Source: Xanthomonas codiaei (GTDB taxonomy: Bacteria > Pseudomonadota > Gammaproteobacteria > Xanthomonadales > Xanthomonadaceae). From it: DNA of 64,000 bases. Location: positions 62,001 through 126,000 of the forward strand of contig NZ_MDEC01000002.1 in the NCBI RefSeq assembly GCF_002939785.1. The letters are read 5' to 3'. The notes below the pieces were generated by a model. That model did no database searches. It was not told the DNA's origin and was given only the letters and a program-made list of their open reading frames with translations. Positions 40,940 through 49,404 of this stretch are shown here, one piece after another. Every line of letters begins with the position of its first letter. Position 1 is the first letter of the stretch. The position numbers were made by a program, and so were the translations under genes.

Positions 40940-42148
40940 TCAACCAAGCGCCAGGGTGTTGAATTGCAGGATGGGCAGCAGGATCGACAGCACGATCACC
41001 GCCACCACGCCACCGAGCAGCACGATGATGGCCGGCTCCAGCAGGCTCATTGCCGCAGTGGTGAAGGATTCGAACTCGCGTTCCAGGTAATCGGCGGCGC
41101 GTTCCAGCATCGGCGCCAGCCGCCCGCTGTTCTCGCCGCTGGAGGCCATGTACAGCAGCGTGGGCGGAAACACGCCCGCGCGCTTCATTGCCGCCGCCAG
41201 GCTGCCGCCTTCGCGGATGGCGGTGACCATGCTGTCGGTGGCCAGCCGCAAGGCACGGTTGTCCACGGTGCGTGCGGCGATCATCAGCCCTTCCATCAGC
41301 GGCAGGCCGCTGTTGACCATGATCGCCAGCGTGCGTGCCATGCGCGCAGCGTGCAGGTCGCGGATCAGCCGACCCAGCAAGGGCGCGCGCAGAATGGCGC
41401 GATCGGCGGCCAGCCGCGGCGCCGGCCGCTTGAGCAGACGGGCCGCCGCGAACCCAGCGATCGCCATGGCGATCAGCAACGGAATGCCTGCCTGCAACAA
41501 AATATTGGATACGCCGATCACCGCCCGCGTCAGCCAGGGCAAGGCGCGGCCCATCGAATCGAACTGGTCCACCACCTTGGGCACCACGAAGGTCATCAGC
41601 ACGATCACCACCGCCCCGGCGGTCAGGGCCAGCGCCGCCGGGTAGACCAGCGCAGACTGCAGCTTGCTGCGCACCTGCGCCTGGCGTTCGAGCAGGTCGG
41701 CCAGGCGTTCGAGCACCTGTGGCAGGGCGCCGGCACTTTCGCCGGCGGCCACCATGGCGCGATACAGCGGCGGGAACGCGTTGCCCTGGCGCGCCATCGC
41801 ATCGGACAGGCGGAATCCTTCCACCACCAGCGCATGGGTCTGGCCGGTGACCCGGCGCACGCCGCGACGCTCGGACTGGGTGCCGATGGTGCGCAGGGCT
41901 TCCTCCAGCGGTGCGGTTTCCACCAGCGTGGCGAGCTGGCGGGTGAACAGCACCAGGTCCTTGCCGCTGAAGCGCGCTGCACGCACGGTGATCGACGTCG
42001 TCGTGGCGGCGGCAGCCGGATCGACGCGCACCGGCACCCACTGCCGCTGTTCCAGCTGCACCCGCGCGCCCTGCACGCTGTCGGCGCTGATCACGCCCTG
42101 GCGGCTGCGCCCCTGCAGGTCGAGCACGGTGTAATCAAACCGCGGCAT
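40940..42148 (-). CDS. xcsF: Type II secretion inner-membrane platform protein F (XcsF)
   Basis: 402-residue polytopic protein with two GspF repeats, each ending in membrane segments (VYPAALALTAGAVVIVLMTFVVPKV; GIPLLIAMAIAGFAAARLL; LLEPAIIVLLGGVVAVIVLSILLP). The start MPRFDYTVLD has AGGAGG 6 nt upstream and overlaps the end of xcsE by 14 bp. It is the platform core that contacts XcsE. Confidence 0.95.
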   Translation of the reverse strand: MPRFDYTVLDLQGRSRQGVISADSVQGARVQLEQRQWVPVRVDPAAAATTTSITVRAARFSGKDLVLFTRQLATLVETAPLEEALRTIGTQSERRGVRRVTGQTHALVVEGFRLSDAMARQGNAFPPLYRAMVAAGESAGALPQVLERLADLLERQAQVRSKLQSALVYPAALALTAGAVVIVLMTFVVPKVVDQFDSMGRALPWLTRAVIGVSNILLQAGIPLLIAMAIAGFAAARLLKRPAPRLAADRAILRAPLLGRLIRDLHAARMARTLAIMVNSGLPLMEGLMIAARTVDNRALRLATDSMVTAIREGGSLAAAMKRAGVFPPTLLYMASSGENSGRLAPMLERAADYLEREFESFTTAAMSLLEPAIIVLLGGVVAVIVLSILLPILQFNTLALG

Positions 42149-43622
42149 GCGCATCCTCCTGCTGGCGGGTGACGCGCATGGCTTCTTCCAGCGTGGTGAG
42201 GCCTTGCAGCACGGCTGCACGCGCGGCCTCGCCCAGGCGCGGCGCACGCGCGAAGGCCACCGCCGCCAAGGCGTCTTCATCGGCGTTGCCGCCGATCAGC
42301 CGGCGCATCGCATCGTCCACCGCAATGGCTTCGTAGATGCCCACGCGCCCGGCGTAGCCGCTGTGATGGCAGGCGCTGCAGCCCACGGCCGCATACACGC
42401 TGGCAGTGGGGTCGCACCCCATCAGCTCGCGCGTGGCGGCGTCCAAGGGGCGCGGCGTGCGGCAGTGCGTGCACAGCCGCCGTACCAGCCGCTGCGCCAG
42501 GATCAGGCGCAGGCTGGAGGCAAGCAGGAATGGCTCGATGCCCATGTCGCGCAAGCGCGTGACCGCGCCGACCGCATCGTTGGTGTGCACGGTGGAGAGC
42601 ACCAGGTGGCCGGTGAGGCTGGCCTGCACCGCGATCTGCGCGGTCTCGGTGTCGCGGATCTCGCCGATCATCACCACGTCCGGGTCCTGGCGCAGGATGG
42701 CGCGCAGTCCGGCGGCGAAGGTCATGCCGACGCGTGCGTTGACCTGGGTCTGGCCGACGCCGTCGATGGCGTATTCCACCGGGTCTTCGACGGTGAGGAT
42801 GTTGCGCGAGCCATCGTTGAGCAGGCTCAGCGCCGCATACAGCGTGGTGGTCTTGCCCGAGCCGGTTGGGCCGGTGACCAGCACGATGCCATTGGGCATC
42901 TGCAGGGCGCGCTGCACGGTGTGCATCACCGCCGGCGGCATGCCCAGCTGCGCCAGCGACAAGGTGCCCTGCTCCTTGTCCAGGATACGCAACACCACCC
43001 GCTCGCTGCCGCGCGTAGGCAGGGTGGACACGCGCACGTCCAGTGCCTTGGCGCCCATCACCAATGACACGCGGCCGTCCTGCGGAATGCGTTTTTCGGC
43101 GATGTCCAGCCGTGCCATCACCTTGACCCGCGACACCAGCAAGGGCGCGATACGGCCGGGCAGCGTGGCCGCTTCGCGCATCACGCCATCCACGCGCAGG
43201 CGCACGCGCAGGCGCGATTCGTAGGATTCCAGGTGCACGTCCGAGGCACCCAGCCGCGCTGCCTCGGCGATGATGCCGTTGATCAGCCGAATGATCGGCG
43301 CATCGTCCTGGCTGTCCAGCAGATCGGCGGTGGGGATGTCGTCGATCAACGAATCCAGGCTGCCATGCAGGTCCAATGCCTCGACCTGCACGCCCTGTTC
43401 CAGCCCGGCGTCGGCATAGATCTCCGACACATGCCGGTCGAACACCGCCGGGGCCAGCGTGCGCACCTGCAACGGCATGCCGAGCGCGCGCCGCAGTTCG
43501 ATCAAGGCCTGCACATCGCCGCCTTCGCGCAGGCCGATCTGCGCGCTGTCATGCGCGCCGAGCAGCACCACGCCATGGCGCTTGGCGAAGGCATAGGAAA
43601 TGGCGGTGCGTGCGGTGGTCAT
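42135..43622 (-). CDS. xcsE: Type II secretion ATPase E (XcsE)
   Basis: 495-residue hexameric cytoplasmic ATPase powering pseudopilus assembly. Walker A is at 251-260 (GPTGSGKTTT), followed by the Asp box (ILTVEDPVEY), Walker B (DPDVVMIGEIRDTETA), the His box (TGHLVLSTVHTND) and a tetracysteine zinc motif (CTHC...CSACH). The N-terminal region is about 100 residues. The start lies four bases after the xcsD stop. Confidence 0.96.
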   Translation of the reverse strand: MTTARTAISYAFAKRHGVVLLGAHDSAQIGLREGGDVQALIELRRALGMPLQVRTLAPAVFDRHVSEIYADAGLEQGVQVEALDLHGSLDSLIDDIPTADLLDSQDDAPIIRLINGIIAEAARLGASDVHLESYESRLRVRLRVDGVMREAATLPGRIAPLLVSRVKVMARLDIAEKRIPQDGRVSLVMGAKALDVRVSTLPTRGSERVVLRILDKEQGTLSLAQLGMPPAVMHTVQRALQMPNGIVLVTGPTGSGKTTTLYAALSLLNDGSRNILTVEDPVEYAIDGVGQTQVNARVGMTFAAGLRAILRQDPDVVMIGEIRDTETAQIAVQASLTGHLVLSTVHTNDAVGAVTRLRDMGIEPFLLASSLRLILAQRLVRRLCTHCRTPRPLDAATRELMGCDPTASVYAAVGCSACHHSGYAGRVGIYEAIAVDDAMRRLIGGNADEDALAAVAFARAPRLGEAARAAVLQGLTTLEEAMRVTRQQEDAHAAV

Positions 43623-43626
43623 GGCC

Positions 43627-45708
43627 TCAGCGCTGCATCGGACGTGCGCCAGGCGCAGGCGTCGCTGCCGGCGCCGGCGCAACCGACGACGGACCCGCCG
43701 GCAGCTGCGGCGGCTGCGCGCGCAGATAGTCGCGCACCAGCGCATCGAGCGCGGCCTCCGGGTCTCCATCGGCCAGCTGCCGATCGCGCAGGTAGTTGTA
43801 GCGCGGCGCGGTCATGCGCTGCGCATCGGCCGCATCGCGGATGATGGTCGGGCGGATGAACACCATCAGGTTTGTCTTGTCGCGGTTGCGCGACTTGTGC
43901 CGAAACAACGCGCCCAGGCCCGGCACGTCGCCCAGCAACGGCACCTTCTCCACGGTCTGGCGATCGTTCTGGTCGAGCAGGCCGCCGAGCGCAACGATGG
44001 CGCCGTTCTCCACCACCACGCGCGTTTCGATCTGGCGCTTGTTGAACACCAGCTCGGAGGACTGCGTGCTCACCGGCCCGGCAATGGCCGAGACTTCCTG
44101 CTTGATGGCCAGCGTGATGCCGCCGGCGGTATTGATCTGCGGGCGCACTTCCAGCTCCACGCCCACGTCCTGGCGCTGGATGGTGCGGAAGGGATTGTCG
44201 TTGGCCGCACCCAGCACCTCACCGGTGGTGATCGGCACTTCCTGACCCACCAGGATGCGCGCCTGTTCGTTGTCCAGGGTCATGATCGAGGGCGTGGACA
44301 ACAGGTTGGAGCCGGTGTCGCTCTTGACCGCATCGATGATCATGCCGAACACCGCATCGTTGCTTTGCCCGGCCAGCCCGATCAGTCCGCCGCTCAGGCC
44401 CAGCAGGGATTGCGCGGCCACGTTGCGCGCCTGCTCCAGCGCCGAATCGTCATCGTCATTGCCGCTGCGCGCGCCGGCCGCCGCTGCGGCCAGCGGCACG
44501 ATGCCGGGCGAAGCACCGCTGTACTGGGTAGCGATCAGGGGCACGGTGCCGTTACGGCCGGCCAGCAGCAGCTGCACGCCCAGGCGCTTGGCGGCGGTGT
44601 CGGAAATCTCCACCACGATCGCTTCCACCAGCACCTGCTCGCGGTGCACGTCCAATTGGCGGATCACGTCCATCAAGGCGCGCTGTGTTTCCGGGTCGGC
44701 ATTGATGATCAGCGCATTGGAACCGGGGTAGCGCACGATCACCGGGCGCTTGCCAGCGGCCGGGGTGATCACCTGCGTCTGCGCGGCGCCGGTGGCGGCG
44801 GCAGTCACATCCACCGCAGTGGGGCGCGTGTCCTGCCCGGGCTGCGCCTCATTGCCCGGGGTCTGCCCGACCAGTTGCTGCAACACCGGCAGCAATTGCT
44901 CGGCGCTGGCGTGCTGCAGCCGCACCACACTGACATCGCCACGACGTTCCGCGCGTCCGTCCAGGTCCACTGCGGTGCGCACCACCCGCTGCACCAGTGC
45001 GGGGTCGCCACGCACGATCAGCGAGTTGCTGCTGTCCACCGCCAACACCGACAGCACATTGCTGCGCTCGCCGCCTTGCCCGAACAGCGTGGTCAGGGTG
45101 CGCGCCAGTTCCTGCGCCGAGCTGTTGCGCAACGTCACCGTATCGATGGCCGCGCGGTCGGTATCGATCTGCGCCACCAGCCCGCGAATGCGCCGCAGGT
45201 TGTCGGCGTAATCGGCGATCAGCAGGCTGTTGCCCTGTGGCATCGCCATGATCACCCCGCCGCGTCCGACCAGCGGCTTGAGGATTTCCGCCGCGCTGCG
45301 CGCATCCACCCGTTGCAGCGTGAACACCTGGGTGGCGAACCCCAGGTTGCCGTTGGCCGCGCTGCCCGGCTGCTGCGCGGCGGTGTCGTCGGGAATGATG
45401 CGATAGGTGGACGGGCCACTGGACACCGCAATCAAGCCATTGGCCCGCAGCACCGCCAGCAGCATGCCCAGCAGATCGGCCTCGGACATGGCCTGCGCGC
45501 GCGCCACGTTCACCGTGCCCTGCACGCGCGTGTCCACGATGAAGGTGATGCCGGTGGCACGCGAGACATCCTGGATGAAGGCGCGCAGATCCACATCCTG
45601 CAGGCGCACCGCCGGCGCATCGGCCGCGCGCAGCGAAACCGCCGGCATCACCGGCAGTGCAAACAACAACGTGGCCGAGATCAGCCAGAGGGGGCGAACG
45701 GCAGTCAT
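43627..45708 (-). CDS. xcsD: Type II secretion secretin D (XcsD)
   Basis: 693-residue outer-membrane secretin. A signal peptide (ISATLLFALPVMPAVSLRAA) is followed by the N0 domain (VRLQDVDLRAFIQDVSRATGITFIVD), three N1-N3 repeats separated by a Gln/Gly/Thr-rich linker, and the secretin core ending near VPLLGDVPGLGALFRHKSRNRDKTNLMVFIRPTI. The start overlaps the xcsC stop (ATGA). Presence of D directly after C, rather than at the end of the operon, distinguishes Xcs from the Xps system. Confidence 0.96.
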   Translation of the reverse strand: MTAVRPLWLISATLLFALPVMPAVSLRAADAPAVRLQDVDLRAFIQDVSRATGITFIVDTRVQGTVNVARAQAMSEADLLGMLLAVLRANGLIAVSSGPSTYRIIPDDTAAQQPGSAANGNLGFATQVFTLQRVDARSAAEILKPLVGRGGVIMAMPQGNSLLIADYADNLRRIRGLVAQIDTDRAAIDTVTLRNSSAQELARTLTTLFGQGGERSNVLSVLAVDSSNSLIVRGDPALVQRVVRTAVDLDGRAERRGDVSVVRLQHASAEQLLPVLQQLVGQTPGNEAQPGQDTRPTAVDVTAAATGAAQTQVITPAAGKRPVIVRYPGSNALIINADPETQRALMDVIRQLDVHREQVLVEAIVVEISDTAAKRLGVQLLLAGRNGTVPLIATQYSGASPGIVPLAAAAAGARSGNDDDDSALEQARNVAAQSLLGLSGGLIGLAGQSNDAVFGMIIDAVKSDTGSNLLSTPSIMTLDNEQARILVGQEVPITTGEVLGAANDNPFRTIQRQDVGVELEVRPQINTAGGITLAIKQEVSAIAGPVSTQSSELVFNKRQIETRVVVENGAIVALGGLLDQNDRQTVEKVPLLGDVPGLGALFRHKSRNRDKTNLMVFIRPTIIRDAADAQRMTAPRYNYLRDRQLADGDPEAALDALVRDYLRAQPPQLPAGPSSVAPAPAATPAPGARPMQR

Positions 45709-46520
45709 TGCGGGCGCTTCAAGGTCATGGTGTGGGTCTGGCCATTGCGGCGATAGGTCAGCGTGGCCGCCTGGCCACCGCGCAGTTCGTCCTGCAACTC
45801 GCGCAGGTGTTCGGCATCGAGGGTGCGGCCGTTGATCTGGGTCAGTACATCGCCGGCCGCCAGGCCGGCCTGGCGCAGCAGCGCGCCATCGCCGCGCGGC
45901 ATGATCGTGAAGCCGCTGCCGTCCTCGCTTGCGCGCAGCCCGGCAGTGCTCAACAACTGCTGCGGGTCCACGGCAGCGGCGGCGGCAGCGTCGGCCGCGT
46001 TGCCCACGTTCGACATCAACGCAGCGGCCGTGCCTGCCGCTGTCGTGCCCGCTGCCGGTGTCGTGGACGCGGGCACCTGCGGCACGGCCTCGATCAACGC
46101 CAGGCGGCGCACGCCGCTGCCGGTGCGCAGCAGCACGTGGTCTGTGGCGACCGCCTGCAGCACCACGCCGGGCCGCACCGCATCGCCCACACGGTAGGCG
46201 CCCTGCCCACCCTCGCCGTCACTGAGATAGGCCGCCGCGTGCATGCCACCGGCACGTAAGCCATGCAGCACGATGCCATCGCTGTCGAGGTCGCCGACAT
46301 TGCGATGGAACACGTCGCGACGCAGTGCCGACAGATCCGATGCCGGCTCGCTGACGGGCGCTTGCGTGCCCAGCGGGCCGATCGGCGTGACCACCAGCCA
46401 CACCAGCCGCAGCGCCTGCACCGCCAGCAACATGGCCAGCACGCAGAGCACGGCCGTGCGTGCGCCGCGCAGCGACATGACGGTATTCAACGAGGGCAAC
46501 ACACGCTGCAAAGCAGACAT
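45705..46520 (-). CDS. xcsC: Type II secretion protein C (XcsC)
   Basis: 271-residue inner-membrane protein linking the platform to the secretin. One N-terminal TM segment (TAVLCVLAMLLAVQALRLVWLVV) is followed by the homology region (about 65-140) and an Ala/Thr-rich spacer. The C-terminal PDZ domain (GALLRQAGLAAGDVLTQINGRTL) is often implicated in substrate selection. I used the ATG at 46520; a GTG three codons upstream is possible. It is the first gene of the operon. Confidence 0.93.
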   Translation of the reverse strand: MSALQRVLPSLNTVMSLRGARTAVLCVLAMLLAVQALRLVWLVVTPIGPLGTQAPVSEPASDLSALRRDVFHRNVGDLDSDGIVLHGLRAGGMHAAAYLSDGEGGQGAYRVGDAVRPGVVLQAVATDHVLLRTGSGVRRLALIEAVPQVPASTTPAAGTTAAGTAAALMSNVGNAADAAAAAAVDPQQLLSTAGLRASEDGSGFTIMPRGDGALLRQAGLAAGDVLTQINGRTLDAEHLRELQDELRGGQAATLTYRRNGQTHTMTLKRPQ

Positions 46521-46540
46521 CCGTCTCACGATTGCGATCG

Positions 46541-46598
46541 GATGACAGAATGCGGCAGCAATGTGTCAGTTATAAGAAACCGATGACATTGGCCGACA
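46541..46598 (-). promoter_or_regulatory. Pho-box-like direct repeats upstream of xcsC
   Basis: On the minus strand CTGACAC, CTGCCGC and CTGTCAT follow each other at 10-11 bp intervals (46569 to 46542). A further pair, TGTCGG and TGTCAT, lies just upstream (46598-46583). PhoB sites consist of CTGTCAT-like heptamers with 11-bp periodicity. The match is imperfect and the site is inferred. Confidence 0.42.
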
Positions 46599-46618
46599 CA
46601 AACTGATGTGCGGCACAA

Positions 46619-46657
46619 CGCAAACGCCCACCGTGCCAAGCACTGCGGGCGTTTGCG
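46619..46657 (-). terminator. Terminator-like hairpin after the TonB receptor gene
   Basis: CGCAAACGCCC and GGGCGTTTGCG form an 11-bp stem with a 17-nt loop, followed on the minus strand by TTGTG. It lies between the receptor stop and xcsC, suggesting xcs has its own promoter. Confidence 0.6.
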
Positions 46658-46678
46658 GCCCTTCCCGCGCGCTGCGGA

Positions 46679-49327
46679 TCAGAAGCGCGCTGTCACACTG
46701 ATGTCATAACTGATGCCGGGCTGGTAGCTGTACAGGTCCACCCGGCTGCTGCCCACCTGCTGGTATTCCTGGTACTTGGTCTTGAGCAGGTTGCGTGCGG
46801 CAAAGTTCACCGACAGCGTATCGCCCGACCACACCAGGCCTTTCCTGATCACCAGATCCAGCGAGGTACCCGGCTTGTCGATGTAGTCCGGCTGGCCGGG
46901 GCGGCCGCGCGCCGACACCCGCTCGCCCACGTAGTTGGCGATCAGGGTGGCCTGGCTGTTGGTGCTCTCGCTTTCCACGCCGATCTGCAGATTGGCGATA
47001 TCGTCCGACTGCCCCTGCAGTGCCGAGCCATCGCGGATGAACAGGTTGGCCTGCACCGGCGCACTGAAGCCGAACGGCTGCACGGTGTCGCTGGCGCTGG
47101 CGCTCACCTTGGACTTGGTGCGCGTGTAATTGCCGGACACGAACAGACGCTTGTCGCCCCACCAATCGGCGGCGATCGGCAGATCCAGATACTTCTTGGC
47201 TTCCAGCTCGATGCCGTAGAGGTTGGCCTTGGGCGCATTGATGAAACTCTGCACGATGCCGCCACCGGGCGCGTCGTTGACGATGGCTTCGATCGGCTTG
47301 TCGATGTCCTTGTAGAACGCACCGACGGTGACGTACTGGCCCGGTTCGAAGAACCACTCGTAGCGCGCATCCAGATTGACCAGCTCGCTGTCGACCAGGA
47401 ACGGGTTGCCGAAGAACTGGCGGTCGATATCCGGGTCCAGATACTGCTGCGGCGCCATTTCGCGGAACTGCGGCCGCGCGATGGTCTTGGACGCACCAAA
47501 GCGCAGCTGCTGGTTGTCGGCGAAGTTCCAGGTCACCGTGGCCGACGGCAGCGCGTAGCTGTTCTGCAGCGGCGCCACGCTGTCCTGGCGCGTGCCGCTG
47601 AAGATGTCGTACGGATGCACCGCCTGGGTGGCATCTTCGTAACGCACGCCGACGGTGGCACGCAGGGTCGGTACGATCTCGCCTTCGGCCTGCAGGTACG
47701 CCGCCTTGACCTTCAAGGTCGCATCGTAGGCCGCCGCACCGAAGCTACCGGTGGTCTCGCGCAGCCGCAGCAGATCGTTGCTGAGATTGTAGTCGGAGAG
47801 CAGATAATCCACGCGCTGATACTGGTTCAGAAACGGCAGCGGGCCGTCCAGCGCCAGGAAGCGGAACTCGCGGTTCCACGCGGTGCGGTCGTTGTCCAGA
47901 TAGGCCAGACCGCCCTTGACGGTGAGATCGTGCTCGATCGGCAACCGCCAGGTCACGTCCACGCCGCCGCTGGCGACGGTGTCGTCGACCTTGCTGAAAC
48001 GGGTGTAGTTCTGCACGCGCGAGGCATCGTGCGCCCAGTAGCCATCCAGCAACTCATAGCGGATGCCGGTTTCGTACGGCACGTCGCGGCTGGCATTGGC
48101 CACTGCCGCGCGCCATTGGATCTTGAGATCGTCGTATTCGCCGAACGCGTGCGAGCCCAGCAGCTGGTTGTTGATCAGTTGGCGCTCGTACCATTCGGTG
48201 TTGTCGTCGCGCACATCGAAACCGGCCAGCTCATCGCGGCCGGCACGGCTGCGCGCCACCTTCAACGCATCGTGCACGTACAAGGTGGTCCAGCCGATCT
48301 TGTGACGGCCATATTCCCAGCCCAGGCCCAGCATGCCGTTGCTGCGCACGTTGTTGCGGGTGGTGGCGAAATCGTAGTTGGAGTTGAACTCCACGCTGTC
48401 GCCGACGAAGATGCCGTCCTGCTGCTTGCCGGTGCGGGTGCGCCATTCGTTGTCGTAGCTGGCAACGGCCAGGATGCCCAGCTTGGCCTCGCCGATGTCC
48501 ATGCTGTAGCCGGCGCTGGCGCCCACATTGACGTCCGGGTCGATGCTGTCCTTTTCCTGCAGCACATACAGGTTGGCATTGTTCATGCTGCGCCCGATGC
48601 GGCGGATGTCCTCGCGCGAGAAATTGCCCAGGTCCACGCGGCGCCCGCTGGCGATGGCATCGCGCAATGCACCGGGCTGCTTGCGTGCGCCGTCGTCATA
48701 GCCCCACTCGTCATCGCCGGAACCGTAGTAGGTCAGGCCCTTCTCGCCGGTGCTGACGCTATTGGCGCCGCCGCCCACGGTGAGCGAGAGGAACGGCTTG
48801 TCCGGCACCGTCATCGATTGCAGATCGATCACGCCGCCGCCGAATTCGCCCGGATAATCGGCCGAATAGGTCTTCTGCACGGTCACGCTCGCCAGCACAT
48901 CGCTGGGGAACAGATCCAGCGGCACCACACGCTGCATCGGCTCGGGGCTGGGCAACGGCGAGCCATTGAACAATGCCGACGAGTAGCGCTCGCCCAGGCC
49001 GCGCACATACACATATTTGCCGCGCGACAGGCTCAGGCCGGTGACACGCGTCAGCGCCACCGCGGCGCTGCTATCGCCGGTGCGCTCCATGTCCTCGCGG
49101 GTGACGAACGAGGCCACCTCGGAAGTCTGCAGCATCGGTTCGGGAATGTATTCGCCGCGCACCACGACCTGGTCGAGTTGCTTGGGCGCAATGGCGGCAC
49201 TGGAACTGCTGCCGCCGGCAGCATCGCTGGTGGTCGACTGCGCCAACGCGGCGCCGGACATCAGCAAGGTGGAAATGGAAAGAGACAGGCCCGTCCGCGA
49301 GAGACGGGCAACAGTGGAGGTTCGCAT
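46679..49327 (-). CDS. TonB-dependent receptor linked to the xcs operon
   Basis: Outer-membrane receptor of 882 residues. The signal peptide is LSLSISTLLMSGAALAQ. The plug includes LDQVVVRGEYIPEPM, DSSAAVALTRVTGLSLSRGKYVYVRGLGERYSSALFNG and FPSDVLASVTVQKTYSADYPGEFGGGVIDL. The barrel ends ISYDISVTARF with a terminal Phe. The start at 49327 was chosen over an upstream frame extension because the signal peptide begins there. It lies 77 bp downstream of the lipoprotein gene and 150 bp upstream of xcsC, all on one strand. The ligand is unknown; phosphate-related or carbohydrate substrates are possible. Confidence 0.92.
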   Translation of the reverse strand: MRTSTVARLSRTGLSLSISTLLMSGAALAQSTTSDAAGGSSSSAAIAPKQLDQVVVRGEYIPEPMLQTSEVASFVTREDMERTGDSSAAVALTRVTGLSLSRGKYVYVRGLGERYSSALFNGSPLPSPEPMQRVVPLDLFPSDVLASVTVQKTYSADYPGEFGGGVIDLQSMTVPDKPFLSLTVGGGANSVSTGEKGLTYYGSGDDEWGYDDGARKQPGALRDAIASGRRVDLGNFSREDIRRIGRSMNNANLYVLQEKDSIDPDVNVGASAGYSMDIGEAKLGILAVASYDNEWRTRTGKQQDGIFVGDSVEFNSNYDFATTRNNVRSNGMLGLGWEYGRHKIGWTTLYVHDALKVARSRAGRDELAGFDVRDDNTEWYERQLINNQLLGSHAFGEYDDLKIQWRAAVANASRDVPYETGIRYELLDGYWAHDASRVQNYTRFSKVDDTVASGGVDVTWRLPIEHDLTVKGGLAYLDNDRTAWNREFRFLALDGPLPFLNQYQRVDYLLSDYNLSNDLLRLRETTGSFGAAAYDATLKVKAAYLQAEGEIVPTLRATVGVRYEDATQAVHPYDIFSGTRQDSVAPLQNSYALPSATVTWNFADNQQLRFGASKTIARPQFREMAPQQYLDPDIDRQFFGNPFLVDSELVNLDARYEWFFEPGQYVTVGAFYKDIDKPIEAIVNDAPGGGIVQSFINAPKANLYGIELEAKKYLDLPIAADWWGDKRLFVSGNYTRTKSKVSASASDTVQPFGFSAPVQANLFIRDGSALQGQSDDIANLQIGVESESTNSQATLIANYVGERVSARGRPGQPDYIDKPGTSLDLVIRKGLVWSGDTLSVNFAARNLLKTKYQEYQQVGSSRVDLYSYQPGISYDISVTARF

Positions 49328-49404
49328 CGTGGGAGCCCTGGCAACAGAAAGATGAAGCGGGACGCATCGGGCGGCGGCATCGGGCCACCGCGCGATGCCG
49401 TGCC

